Source: a virus
Strand: one strand, 5' to 3'
Length of the DNA stretch: 22,551 nt
Virus record (IMG/VR): IMGVR_UViG_3300011116_000850
Span: 1-22,551 of that record
The translations under genes and the position numbers were made by a program. Positions 1 through 9,926 of the stretch are shown piece by piece; the stretch's first letter is position 1, and each line of letters begins with the position of its first letter. The notes under the pieces were generated by a model that made no database searches, had not been told where the DNA came from, and was given only the letters and a program-made list of their open reading frames with translations.

Positions 1-3000
1 GTTGATTTTCCAATACCAAGATTGAATGGTCCAGAAGTAACAATCCCAATAACATTTAAATCTGAAAATTCTTTAAATCCGGATGGGTGTACAATTGATT
101 TTACTGATTCTTTCCAAATATCGTATGGCACTTCGCCTTTGATTGAATAAGCAAATTTCTGGTAATAGTTATTATCAGAAATTCTTTGCTGAGAATCATT
201 TAAAAATCCAACTTTATCGCCAAAATCATTAATTTTTTCCCTAAAAACATTTAAATTAGCATCTAAAGAAAATTCAGTTATATATTTAACTGTTCCATTT
301 AGTTTAGATTTTTCGCCATAGAGTTTATCTCCAATATTCAAAGACCCTTGAATATCAATTAATCTCAGTTGATTCGTATCATTATCCCATCCATTTTCCA
401 TAACCTTTGCAGAAAATGTAGATCCAGAAACAACTCGTTCTCCTGAATAATAAGTTGCATCATCAATCAAAATCATTTGAAACTCGGGCATATCATTTTT
501 ATTCACAACATACCCAAGAGTTAATATATTGTTATAATTTCCAAATGTTCCTGTCTGTAAACCAGACATGGTATAGTTTACGACAAAATTAGTAGTGTTT
601 ATGCCAGTTACAGTGAAAAAATTATACCCATAATCTTTTGAATTATAATTTGATAATCCAGAAGTCGAAGAAGTTAATCTACATTTTTCAATAAAGATTT
701 TATCTCCTACTGAAAATGGAAAACTAATCTCTGTAGTGCCATATCCAGTTGTTATATATGGATATAATATAGGATCATTAACTAATTCAATTGTACCTAT
801 ACCAGTAACAGCATCAGCATAAATTGCATCTATTTCATAACCATTTGAATTGTTATATGGAACAATTCTTAATGGTTCTTTTAATCCGAAGTCATTTTTT
901 GAAATATTTACAGAAACAACAGATCCACCTTGAATTCCTGCATATATTTCAATATTATCATTTCCTATTATTTTTAATTTAGGAGGAGTATTATAATTTC
1001 TTCCAGATGTCAATATTCCAACATAATCAATTCTAGAAATATCTTTAATTATGCATACTGCAGGAATACTCAACTGTGGTATAATTGTGGGATCTGTTGG
1101 ATAATCAAATCCATCTTTAATTCTATCAATTGATATTATTTTTCCAATTTCATCAGAAATTGGATATAAAATTGCACCACTTCCCGTCGTACTTGCAATT
1201 GAAGCAATTGGAGGATTTTTTGAATAAGATTTTCCTTTAGAATTGATTCTTATTTTTGATATTGAACCAGTGGTAGTAGTTGAATCCGTATCATAAAAAA
1301 CTGAAGAGATTCCTGATATTTGTGTATATGAAACATATTCTGGTTTCTGGTCTAAATTAAATTTAAATGAATCTGAACCAATTCCTATGATTGATTGATT
1401 ATTAGATAATAAACTTTGTCTAATGTCAATTTTATTATTTCCAAGTACTTCAGCATCATAAGATATACGAAGATCATCAATATCAAAATATGAGGTTGGA
1501 ACAAAATTATAATAAAGTAAATTTGGAATATCTCTTTGATTAGTTGTTATTGTAACTGCAATACCAGTTCTATTGATAGCTAATGTATTTGATTCTTTTT
1601 TGTCAATTTCAAATCTTTTTTGGAAGTTTTGGTCTTTATAAAATTCTAATCTTAAATTAGATAAAGATGAATCCGATACGTCAAAAGTAATTATATTTCC
1701 TTTAGAAAAAGATAAAGGTGGATTTATAAGTGCGATACTATGAGTACCTATACCAGCAGAAGTGAATGTAATTGCGATTCCTACAGATGCATCATATGCA
1801 TATCTTGATAACTGTATTTTGTCTGGATTTTGCTTAAGTACATAATAAATTGATTTATCTACTAATCCTCCAATATTTGTGATTCCAGAATAATATATTA
1901 CTTTATCACCTGTTTTTAAATTATTATTTGGAAGATTGATTGTTGAAGTTGTCCCTATAGAAATAAAATTAGTAGAGAAACCAATCAAATCTGTTATTAT
2001 TTTTTTATTTTTTTTATCAAATCTGAATTTAATGTTTTCTTCTCTTGATGGAATTATTGTAAATTTAATTTTATCACCACCAACAAGATTGTGAGGTTCA
2101 GAAGTTGTTACAATTCCTGAATAATTTTCGACTTTTCCGGTAATTATTGGATAATATGTTGTTAGTGAATGAGAATAACCAACAGCAACATCATAGACAA
2201 ACATTAAACAATTTAATGTCGTTCCAATACCAACAGAAGTAGTAAATCCTAAAGTTGAAATGCCAAGTAAATTGTCTCCAAAATTCACAGCATACACGAT
2301 TTGTTTGTTGTTTAATTTTATAAGTGATGATGTTGATTCTGAATATGCACTAATTCCAGCACCAGCAGAATAGTTATATACCAAAGGTTGCCCGGTATAA
2401 TATTTGTGATTTGGAATATAAATGGATCTTGATGGAACAAATCTAGTGTTTATTGTACTTGTTCCAATACCTACAATAGAATAAGTGGATCCAGATTGTC
2501 CATATCCAATAGTATTTGTTGGATCAAAGTAAATAGTTTTATTTTCTGGAATTACAAAACCAATTGTTTTTGGTTCAAAAAATTCAAATTTATTTGTAAG
2601 AAGTTTTACACTCTCAATTCCTACTGTATGAATTCCTCCATTTGATGGTCTACTGACTAAAATTTGAGATTTTTCTGCAACAATTCCAATAACCGTCATA
2701 TATTCTGTACCAATTCCAACAGAATCATTTACTTCAAATCCAGAAGTATCTCTGACTGAAATGTATGTCAATATTCCAGTCAGAGATGCACTCTGAAGTG
2801 TTTCCAATAAACCTGTTGTTTTTTGATTTACAGAAATAATTTTAGTTCCTTCTATCTGTGAAAGTCCAATTGTTGATATGCCAGATACTATAATTTTATC
2901 TCCATTCACAAAATTATGAATAGAAGATGTTATTCCTACAATTTGATTTGAATTATTTTCCTTTAAGTAAAAAATAGTATCAGAAAAAGTTGTTACTCCA

Positions 3001-6000
3001 ACGGTAAGGTTTGAAATATTTTTTCCATTTACTCTTGAAATTTGAGCACTTACTCCTGTTCCATCTATTGTATCGGCAAATTGAATTACATCGTTTACTG
3101 AATAATTTGAACCAGAACTATCAATAAAAATAGAAGAAATACCAGATTTTTTGATATCTTTTACAATAAAATCTTGCTTTAAATTTGAAGAAATTTTTTC
3201 AAGAATTTCATAACCTGAATTTACAGAATCTATGTAGTAATTGCTAAAATTTCTAATCAAGTTGTATTTTGATATGTTTTTGTTTTGTGAAAAATTTGGA
3301 TCAAAGTTTTCAAAAACTGGAGTATCTTTAAACCTTTGACCAATAATATATGGATATAATGGTCTTAAAATGTTTGATACTATCTCAAATGTAGTAAAAT
3401 ATGCATATGTTCCATATGGATATTCTGGTGTAACACAAAATCTTCCATTATATTCATCTAGGTCTCCAGATGCGTCATATTCATGATCATTAATAAAAAA
3501 TCCATTTGAAAAGTTATTTGGCCTAATGTCACCAGTGGGTAATGATTTTTTATTATAACTAGATGCAATTAGTTTAATGGTAGTATCAGTTAAACTTGCA
3601 TATCCATAAGGTCCATAAATTGGATTTCCGTCGTATGCCCAACCTACAATTGGAGAATGTCTAAGTGGTGCATCTTTCTCTTGACTGTTATCTAAAATAT
3701 TATCTGAAAGATTTTTTCTAAACTGTCTTGGTAAATAAAAATTTATTGGTTGTAAATTTAAACTTAAATCTGGAGATGGATATGCAATCGTTTCATCATC
3801 TCCACCATTAGATGCAATTAAATTTTTATTTCTTTCAATTTGATCAATTTTCCATTCAAAAACATTTGCTACAAACTTTAAGTCGGTTCCTCTTCTTATT
3901 GCAGTTAATATTGTATTTGATGTTGCATATCCAACTCCACCATCTACAATGGAAAAATTTGCAATTGATCCATTTTCAATTATTGGCTTTAAATCTGCAT
4001 ATTTTCCTTTGCCATATACTATGACCTTTGTTCCATTATCATAACCACTTCCACCAAAAATAATTTGAACATCAGTAATTGTTCCATTTACAATTACTGG
4101 CTTTAATAATGCCTGACTAATTGTAGATAATCCAACATTAGGTCTTCTGTGAAAATTAATAATGTCTGGACTTCCATAGTAATATCCTCCGTTCTCAATA
4201 TAAACACTTTCTGCAGACCCTAAAACAACAGGCGTCAATATTGGAGTAACAATGTTAGTAGATCCAATGCTAGAAATTGTTTCTATATTAATTTCAATTG
4301 GAGGATAATAAAAAGTATGAGTTCCTATGCCTAATGAATCAAAATGAATATATTTTTTATTTAAATAATTTTGATTAGTGGATGTAGTTCCTATTCCTGA
4401 TTCAGAAAGTTTAAATTTATTTTGATCAACTACTGTAACAAGATATTCTGTTGTTGATACTAAACCAATAATTGGAGTATTTGTATAAGAATATCTTACA
4501 TAGTCTCCATTTTTAAATCCATGATTTTTGGAAAAAATATAACTATCTTCTGTATTGATTCCAGATATTCCCATTCCAAAATTAGGATAAAGATCAGAAG
4601 AAACTTTAACAAATCTATTTGAATAGTTTTCTCCTTCATTTTTTACATAAATTTTAGTAATTGTATTTTTTGAATTTAAAGTAGAAAATTCATGGAATCC
4701 AGAACTAATACCAGTTATATTAACTGTATTGATGCCAACTATAGAATCATTTTTGGTTTTATGTAATTTTATTGATTTTAAATTTATAATTTTTACAAAA
4801 TAATTAGATTTATCAATTAAACCAGGAATAGTTGCGTTCTCATTTGATGAATAAGTTACCTCTTCATTGTCGTCAAAATTATGATTATCTAAAAATGTAA
4901 TTGTTTCGTTACTTGGGTCTATTGATGCACTATTAGATTTAAATTTAGAAATGATTTTTGACTTGACTAGATTTGTTTCTAATACGGCACCTTGTCCATT
5001 TCCACCAGAGATTGTTATATTTGGTTTTTTTTCATATCCAATTCCAGGAGAATTGATTTTTATTTCTTTAATTGATCCGGAAAGAATTAAATGTGCTTTA
5101 CACCCATATCCAGATGAATCTGAAATGACAAGATTTGGTGCATTTATGACATCATAATCTTTTCCTGGATTTGTGACCACAATAGAATCTAACATTCCAT
5201 AATAAATGTTTTCATCAAATAAAGTAGGAGAGTATATTTCTACTCCATTTGCAAGAACTCCTATTTGTCTATTAAATGTAGTTCTATTTTTTGGATCATC
5301 AAAATATTCAATATTATCATTTAATCTAAATTTCTTTAATAATTTTTGGTCTTTAATGATTTTATTTTCAAAACCAAGTTTATAAACTTCATCAGATACG
5401 ATTTGGTTATTGATTTGAATATATTTTTGCGAAAAGACATCACTATTGCTATATGATAATTTAATACTATTATCATCTACTTTTGTTGCAAAATAGATTC
5501 CACTTGAAATACCTATAGAATTTGATTTATAGAAAATCTTATCCCCTGTTAAAAAGTTATGACTATTCAAATTTAAAATAGATGTTCCAGCCCCAATAGA
5601 TGTTACAATTCCAATCGTAGAAGTGCAAGTAATTTCATAATCCGGTAATCCAGAAAAAGCAATATACAAATTTTCTTCTTGTTTATCAATATAAGTATTT
5701 TGAATAGATGCAACTATAGATGAAACATTTGAAAAATTAGTTGAACTTGCTTTTACTAATGATCTCTTAATTTGATTTGTATTATTTAAGTTTAAACTTT
5801 TTGTTGTTGATATTACAAATCTATTTTTAATTTTTCTCTCGTTTCCATCTTCAACATCAATCACTGTTGCTTCAACTTGATCTTCTCCATCAATTGCATA
5901 TATTTTTTGATTTTTATAAACAGTTAGATTGTCTTTTAGTTGTATTCTATATGTGTTGCTTGTGAGAATTTCAATAGTTTTGATATTATGATATGTTGGT

Positions 6001-7313
6001 ATATTATAAATCCAACTTGTAAATTTATAATTATTTGAAATATTTTTTCCAAAAGAACTTAAAGATATTTTATCTCCTTTTCTAAGATTTGATGATTTTT
6101 CAAAATCAACATCTCCAATTAAATTAATAACTCTAAAATTAACTAAAGATGTTTCTTCTGGACCAACGTAAGAATAAGCTAATTTGTCTTCATAAATCAA
6201 ATCACCAAATTGCAAATCATAAATAAGACCCGTAACATTCAATAATTGAGTGTTTGTTTTGTCAGTATATTGTAATTCAATATTTCCAAAACTTGTTTTT
6301 GCAATTAAAATGCCAGAATATGAAAATCCAATCGTAGAATCAACATCAATTACTGTTGATTCTTTTGGAGTATATTCAATTACTTTTGTGATTCCAGTAA
6401 ACTCGAAATTATTAATAAAAGAAGTAGTATCTAAAGAAACTTCATATAAATTTTTACCTTGAACAGGTCTATATTCAACATTATAAATTGATGCAGAAGC
6501 AGTTCCACTAGAAACTTTTTGATATAAAGTTGACCCAGGAAGCAAAAGAGGATCATCCCCAGAAATTTTCTCTACTAATATATTTTTTGTAATAAAATAA
6601 TTATTATCAGAGGGCCTCAACATATATTCTTGAGGTTTGATTATTTCAATTTCTTCACCAAAAAGAACTTTAAATAAAATTTTGAAAGAAGCGTCTGTTC
6701 CTTTTGCAGTATAAAAATCTTTTGCTTTTGATAAAATATTTTGCAGAGAAATTTTAGAAGTAAAGTTTCTTTCTTCGAATCCTGGTAAAAACTGATATTT
6801 GAATTTTTTAAAAAATTCAAAAAAGAAAAGATAATTTAAATTATTGATTATTGTTCCAGCAGAATGAACTTCTGCCGAAGTTTTTGTAAAAGTTAAAAAC
6901 TCAGGATGATTATTTTTTCGAAAACTTTCAATTCCACTAAAACCACGAATACATCCTAGAAAAGAATTTTGTGTCTTTGTGTTGTAAGTGATAATTTCAT
7001 CATCAATTTTTAATAAACCATACTTATCTGGATATCCAATTGTATGAGAAACATAAATGATATCATCAAATGATAAAATGTCCGAAACTAATTGAGATGG
7101 CAACTGGGCATCAATTAAAGTTTCATTATTAAAATTTTCAATACTTTTATATTTTGCCAAATTATCAGACAAATCAACAACACCAGTTTGATGTTCTTGC
7201 GAAATATAATACTGATTTAAGAACTCTTTAAATAAAGGAGATTCTTCATTTAGAAACTCTGGAATTTGAGAATCTAAAATATGATTGATTTTAACTCTTT
7301 TGATCTCAGACAT
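1..7313 (-). CDS. Giant YHYH-domain virion structural protein (baseplate-associated), 3' end cut by window edge
   Basis: The frame starts at the ATG at 7313, directly after the gp6 stop (TAA then ATG, no gap). I checked it at several points across the region and it still reads sensible protein at base 3, so at least about 2437 codons are present and the C-terminus is missing. The N-terminus reads MSEIKRVKINHILDSQIPEF. Residues near 110-150 contain YGLLKIDDEIITY and FLGCIRGFSGIESF, phrases I associate with the large structural protein downstream of gp6 in cyanomyoviruses. Near residues 1218-1237 lies GWAYDGNPIYGPYG, the signature of a YHYH domain. The rest is built of many degenerate beta-rich repeats of the type HNFVNGDKI or HGFKNGDYV alternating with S/T/G/I-rich stretches such as SIGIGT, suggesting an elongated fibrous or wedge-like structure. 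Position next to gp6 and gp25 suggests a baseplate or tail-fibre-network role (gp7/gp8-like), which is inference. I did not check every codon for stops. Confidence 0.82.
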   Translation of the reverse strand, partial: MSEIKRVKINHILDSQIPEFLNEESPLFKEFLNQYYISQEHQTGVVDLSDNLAKYKSIENFNNETLIDAQLPSQLVSDILSFDDIIYVSHTIGYPDKYGLLKIDDEIITYNTKTQNSFLGCIRGFSGIESFRKNNHPEFLTFTKTSAEVHSAGTIINNLNYLFFFEFFKKFKYQFLPGFEERNFTSKISLQNILSKAKDFYTAKGTDASFKILFKVLFGEEIEIIKPQEYMLRPSDNNYFITKNILVEKISGDDPLLLPGSTLYQKVSSGTASASIYNVEYRPVQGKNLYEVSLDTTSFINNFEFTGITKVIEYTPKESTVIDVDSTIGFSYSGILIAKTSFGNIELQYTDKTNTQLLNVTGLIYDLQFGDLIYEDKLAYSYVGPEETSLVNFRVINLIGDVDFEKSSNLRKGDKISLSSFGKNISNNYKFTSWIYNIPTYHNIKTIEILTSNTYRIQLKDNLTVYKNQKIYAIDGEDQVEATVIDVEDGNERKIKNRFVISTTKSLNLNNTNQIKRSLVKASSTNFSNVSSIVASIQNTYIDKQEENLYIAFSGLPDYEITCTSTIGIVTSIGAGTSILNLNSHNFLTGDKIFYKSNSIGISSGIYFATKVDDNSIKLSYSNSDVFSQKYIQINNQIVSDEVYKLGFENKIIKDQKLLKKFRLNDNIEYFDDPKNRTTFNRQIGVLANGVEIYSPTLFDENIYYGMLDSIVVTNPGKDYDVINAPNLVISDSSGYGCKAHLILSGSIKEIKINSPGIGYEKKPNITISGGNGQGAVLETNLVKSKIISKFKSNSASIDPSNETITFLDNHNFDDNEEVTYSSNENATIPGLIDKSNYFVKIINLKSIKLHKTKNDSIVGINTVNITGISSGFHEFSTLNSKNTITKIYVKNEGENYSNRFVKVSSDLYPNFGMGISGINTEDSYIFSKNHGFKNGDYVRYSYTNTPIIGLVSTTEYLVTVVDQNKFKLSESGIGTTSTNQNYLNKKYIHFDSLGIGTHTFYYPPIEINIETISSIGSTNIVTPILTPVVLGSAESVYIENGGYYYGSPDIINFHRRPNVGLSTISQALLKPVIVNGTITDVQIIFGGSGYDNGTKVIVYGKGKYADLKPIIENGSIANFSIVDGGVGYATSNTILTAIRRGTDLKFVANVFEWKIDQIERNKNLIASNGGDDETIAYPSPDLSLNLQPINFYLPRQFRKNLSDNILDNSQEKDAPLRHSPIVGWAYDGNPIYGPYGYASLTDTTIKLIASSYNKKSLPTGDIRPNNFSNGFFINDHEYDASGDLDEYNGRFCVTPEYPYGTYAYFTTFEIVSNILRPLYPYIIGQRFKDTPVFENFDPNFSQNKNISKYNLIRNFSNYYIDSVNSGYEILEKISSNLKQDFIVKDIKKSGISSIFIDSSGSNYSVNDVIQFADTIDGTGVSAQISRVNGKNISNLTVGVTTFSDTIFYLKENNSNQIVGITSSIHNFVNGDKIIVSGISTIGLSQIEGTKIISVNQKTTGLLETLQSASLTGILTYISVRDTSGFEVNDSVGIGTEYMTVIGIVAEKSQILVSRPSNGGIHTVGIESVKLLTNKFEFFEPKTIGFVIPENKTIYFDPTNTIGYGQSGSTYSIVGIGTSTINTRFVPSRSIYIPNHKYYTGQPLVYNYSAGAGISAYSESTSSLIKLNNKQIVYAVNFGDNLLGISTLGFTTSVGIGTTLNCLMFVYDVAVGYSHSLTTYYPIITGKVENYSGIVTTSEPHNLVGGDKIKFTIIPSREENIKFRFDKKNKKIITDLIGFSTNFISIGTTSTINLPNNNLKTGDKVIYYSGITNIGGLVDKSIYYVLKQNPDKIQLSRYAYDASVGIAITFTSAGIGTHSIALINPPLSFSKGNIITFDVSDSSLSNLRLEFYKDQNFQKRFEIDKKESNTLAINRTGIAVTITTNQRDIPNLLYYNFVPTSYFDIDDLRISYDAEVLGNNKIDIRQSLLSNNQSIIGIGSDSFKFNLDQKPEYVSYTQISGISSVFYDTDSTTTTGSISKIRINSKGKSYSKNPPIASIASTTGSGAILYPISDEIGKIISIDRIKDGFDYPTDPTIIPQLSIPAVCIIKDISRIDYVGILTSGRNYNTPPKLKIIGNDNIEIYAGIQGGSVVSVNISKNDFGLKEPLRIVPYNNSNGYEIDAIYADAVTGIGTIELVNDPILYPYITTGYGTTEISFPFSVGDKIFIEKCRLTSSTSGLSNYNSKDYGYNFFTVTGINTTNFVVNYTMSGLQTGTFGNYNNILTLGYVVNKNDMPEFQMILIDDATYYSGERVVSGSTFSAKVMENGWDNDTNQLRLIDIQGSLNIGDKLYGEKSKLNGTVKYITEFSLDANLNVFREKINDFGDKVGFLNDSQQRISDNNYYQKFAYSIKGEVPYDIWKESVKSIVHPSGFKEFSDLNVIGIVTSGPFNLGIGKS

Positions 7314-9182
7314 TTATCTTGTGTAGGGTCCATTTAAGTAACTTGAAGTTGAAGTATATTGAGTAGCTGAAGTATTTTCTCCAGATTCAATAATATCTTC
7401 TATAGTATTTACCACACTATTTGAAATATCTATTTGAAGGTATATATCTTTTAGTGCAATTATATCATTTGATTCTGGAGATGCTTCAATTTGAATAACA
7501 CCAGATTCAAGAGATGTCGAAACAATATTAATTACATCCAATATAATTTCTCCATTTATATAATCAACCTTTCCAGCATTGCTTTTTACAATTACTGGAA
7601 GATTGTCTACAAGTTTGAATAAAACAAGTTTTCCAGAAGAGGTTGAAGTTGGAGAATCCGTAATATATAAAGTTTCTGTGAATTCATTAGTCTTAAATCC
7701 AGAAGATTTAATACTATAGTTATTTGTTTTCTGATGAAATTTATTACCAAAACATAATTCATAAGTTGCAAATGTATTAAATGCTGGTTGCAAATCTCTT
7801 CTCATTTTAACTTTTGTAATATTAGATGTAATTGCTTTATTTGTATTATCAATTAGTGTATTTACTTTGCTATATTTAAATCTTCCACCAAAACTGTTTA
7901 CATCTGTAGATTTTGAATATGTAGTTAAAGTATTAATAACTTGATTGCGAAGTAAACTTGAATCTGCAGTAAATGACTTATTGTAATAAATTGTTGTGTC
8001 TATTTCCACATAAAGATATTTCAAATCAATAATTTCTGGTTTAATTCCAGCAATGCTATATTGTTTTAATTTTTTCTTAATATCATTTTTGGTGATCTGA
8101 GATAAAAAACTTCCATTTCTTGGTTTGATTGAAATGAAGACCTTTCCATATTCTGGTGGATCTAACTCATCTCCACCATATGCAGTTACTGAATCTACAT
8201 TAGTGTAAAGATAAGGAATTAATGATTTATAATCATTTGCTGTGACCGCTCTATATTGTGATGCATAAACTCTTGGGGCAAGATATTTGACAGAATCTAC
8301 TGATTCGATGTCATCTCCATTCTGAGACGACATTTCGGTGGATAGAAGAGAAATTCCAGAAGTAATATCATTTCCATTATTGTCTACAAGAGATCCAGAA
8401 AAAGTAAAATTGGATGCTCCATTTGCATTTTTTCCGTTAGTTACAATATATGAAATAGTTATAGTGCTACCGTTTTCCGGTTTTTTCCCAAGTAAATTAT
8501 CACCAAAAAGAATTTCATATTTTTCGTCGTTTATTTCCTGAATTAAAAATATTTTAGAATTCTTATCAATATTTAAAATATTATCATACAGTGAATATTT
8601 TTCGGTTGAAGTTAGAGTTACCTTTACATTAATTGTAGAAGTATCAATATCAGAGTTATTTAAAATATATCTTTGATTTGGTTGACTATAATCAATTATA
8701 AAACTTTTAGTTAGATATGATCCTTCATAGATCGATAAACTATTAAAATATGCAATACCAGAGTTGTCAACCGTAACTGTTATGTCTGAAGGAATTGAAA
8801 ATATATAATTGCCCGATTGAACAGCACCTAAAGCAACAATTCCTGCATTAAGTGTTACTGTTCTTGAATTTAAATTTCCAGTATCTACTGCAAACGAAAT
8901 CTTCGATTCTGCTGATCTTTTTGATCGTGGAATATAACCAATATTTCTTACAAGAGAAACAACATTTTCTCTTAATGTTGCTGAATCAATGAATGATTCA
9001 TTCACCTGCATATTCGTATTATATGCAGTAATATAACTATTATAAGCTAAAATATCTATTAAAATTGAAAAGTTAGATCCCTCAAAATCGAAATCAGTAA
9101 AATTTGAATCAGATCTCAAATAATCTTTAATCTGAGATTTTAAATCGTTAAAATCTAAATTTGTAAATTGATTGAAGGACAT
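7314..9182 (-). CDS. 6: Baseplate wedge protein gp6
   Basis: This 622-residue protein is close in size to T4 gp6 (about 660 residues) and to cyanophage homologues. The N-terminus (NFTDFDFEGSNFSILIDILA, then YNSYITAYNTNMQVNESFID) is the recognisable gp6/baseplate-J-like opening. A middle segment reads APRVYASQYRAVTANDYKSL, a hallmark of the family. The protein forms the dimeric wedge subunit of the T4-type baseplate inner ring and changes conformation during sheath contraction. Its ATG overlaps the gp25 stop by one base (TAATG), and its own TAA abuts the ATG of the giant structural protein, so the three genes form one late operon. Codon use is AT-rich like that of its neighbours. I am confident of the family; the C-terminal third is less conserved and was assigned by continuity of the frame. 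Confidence 0.93.
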   Translation of the reverse strand: MSFNQFTNLDFNDLKSQIKDYLRSDSNFTDFDFEGSNFSILIDILAYNSYITAYNTNMQVNESFIDSATLRENVVSLVRNIGYIPRSKRSAESKISFAVDTGNLNSRTVTLNAGIVALGAVQSGNYIFSIPSDITVTVDNSGIAYFNSLSIYEGSYLTKSFIIDYSQPNQRYILNNSDIDTSTINVKVTLTSTEKYSLYDNILNIDKNSKIFLIQEINDEKYEILFGDNLLGKKPENGSTITISYIVTNGKNANGASNFTFSGSLVDNNGNDITSGISLLSTEMSSQNGDDIESVDSVKYLAPRVYASQYRAVTANDYKSLIPYLYTNVDSVTAYGGDELDPPEYGKVFISIKPRNGSFLSQITKNDIKKKLKQYSIAGIKPEIIDLKYLYVEIDTTIYYNKSFTADSSLLRNQVINTLTTYSKSTDVNSFGGRFKYSKVNTLIDNTNKAITSNITKVKMRRDLQPAFNTFATYELCFGNKFHQKTNNYSIKSSGFKTNEFTETLYITDSPTSTSSGKLVLFKLVDNLPVIVKSNAGKVDYINGEIILDVINIVSTSLESGVIQIEASPESNDIIALKDIYLQIDISNSVVNTIEDIIESGENTSATQYTSTSSYLNGPYTR

Positions 9183-9583
9183 TATGCTCTTGTTGGTTGT
9201 AAAATAAATTCTATATTTTGTGTTGGAAATGGTAAACCAACAATATCATAGGATATACTAATATTTAAATCATTTGTATCTACTGGTTCATCAACATCAA
9301 CACTTCTTAATTTAATTCTAGGTTCAAAATTATTCAGTAATGATTTGATTTCTTCTTGAAGAAATGAACCCATGCCCGTGTTTTGCAATTCAAAAATCGA
9401 ATCTTCTATTGATGTTCCTAATAAATTATTAAAAAATCTCTCACCAATACGAGTTCTTACAAGATTCATTACAGACATTTTAATAGAATCCTCATTTCTG
9501 AGAACAGTCAGATCATTTGTAACTGGATGCCTCGTAAAAGACAAACTGATGTCCTTGAAACTACGAGAAATTGTTACTGCCAT
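9182..9583 (-). CDS. 25: Baseplate wedge protein gp25 (GPW/gp25 family)
   Basis: The 133-residue product is practically the length of T4 gp25 (132). It carries the family signatures: a segment around residues 41-59 (LVRTRIGERFFNNLLGTSI) and the conserved EPR core at residues 87-89 (NNFEPRIKL), followed by the beta-rich C-terminus. In T4-like phages gp25 is a wedge component that nucleates sheath assembly; the EPR motif sits in the lysozyme-like fold shared with type VI secretion TssE. The start is the ATG giving MAVTISRSFK. Upstream there is only an A/G-rich stretch (AAAGAGAAAAAAATGA), so the ribosome site is weak. It is the first gene of the gp25-gp6-structural-protein run and overlaps gp6 by one base. 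Confidence 0.94.
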   Translation of the reverse strand: MAVTISRSFKDISLSFTRHPVTNDLTVLRNEDSIKMSVMNLVRTRIGERFFNNLLGTSIEDSIFELQNTGMGSFLQEEIKSLLNNFEPRIKLRSVDVDEPVDTNDLNISISYDIVGLPFPTQNIEFILQPTRA

Positions 9584-9617
9584 TCATTTTTTTCTCTTTT
9601 ATATATCTATAATACTT

Positions 9618-9857
9618 TTACCAAATTTTTCCATAATTTGGTTCAGTTCCATATTCCCAATCATCATAGTCTTCATCATTACGAATTATTTCGTGAAGAT
9701 CAGTTTGCTTTTTTAAGTTATGTTTTGGTGCTTTATCGTGCATAACTTCTTGAATTACTCTTTCTGAAGGTTCTGAACGATAATCTGTAATCAAACTCGT
9801 GGTTCCCCACATTTGACGCATGTATTCTTTGTCTCTATCGACTGGTAAATTTGACAT
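9618..9857 (-). CDS. Conserved small acidic phage protein, unknown function
   Basis: This 79-residue protein (MSNLPVDRDKEYMRQMWGTT...) has no domain I can name. It is hydrophilic, with an acidic and aromatic tail (RNDEDYDDWEYGTEPNYGKIW), no signal peptide and no membrane segment. The start is well supported: CAGGAG lies just upstream of the ATG with ordinary spacing, one of the better ribosome sites in the window. The site directly follows an 8-bp hairpin (9867-9886), so folding of that hairpin might affect initiation (inference). It lies between speD and gp25 on the same strand. A small gene just upstream of gp25 is common in cyanomyoviruses, but I cannot assign a T4 homologue. Confidence 0.75.
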   Translation of the reverse strand: MSNLPVDRDKEYMRQMWGTTSLITDYRSEPSERVIQEVMHDKAPKHNLKKQTDLHEIIRNDEDYDDWEYGTEPNYGKIW

Positions 9858-9866
9858 TTTTGACTC

Positions 9867-9886
9867 CTGTTTTAAAAATAAAACAG
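9867..9886 (-). other. Hairpin abutting the ribosome-binding site of the 79-aa gene
   Basis: CTGTTTTA and TAAAACAG are perfect 8-bp arms around a 4-nt loop. On the minus strand the 3' arm ends at the bases that begin the AGGAG ribosome site of the gene starting at 9857. It could be a translational control hairpin or a processing site. It is not followed by a T-run as a terminator would be. Confidence 0.4.
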
Positions 9887-9914
9887 AACTTTTATAATGG
9901 AGGTTGCTATCTCC

Positions 9915-9926
9915 AAATTTATTTAA
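9915..9926 (-). promoter_or_regulatory. T4-type late-promoter-like motif (7 of 8 to NATAAATA)
   Basis: The minus strand reads TTAAATAAATTT, containing AATAAATT, one base off the cyanophage/T4 late -10 consensus NATAAATA. It lies about 60 bases upstream of the ATG at 9857, overlapping the speD stop. An almost identical motif precedes speD at 10281-10290. In AT-rich DNA this can arise by chance, so the call is tentative. Confidence 0.3.

Noticed and set aside
3812-6462. Plus-strand reading frames of 68-70 codons (3812-4024, 4951-5157, 6250-6462)
   Set aside because: They are antisense to the giant structural protein frame, have biased low-complexity composition and no ribosome sites.
9372-9745. 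Plus-strand frames overlapping gp25 and the 79-aa gene
   Set aside because: Both lie opposite well-supported genes and have unnatural hydrophobic/basic composition.
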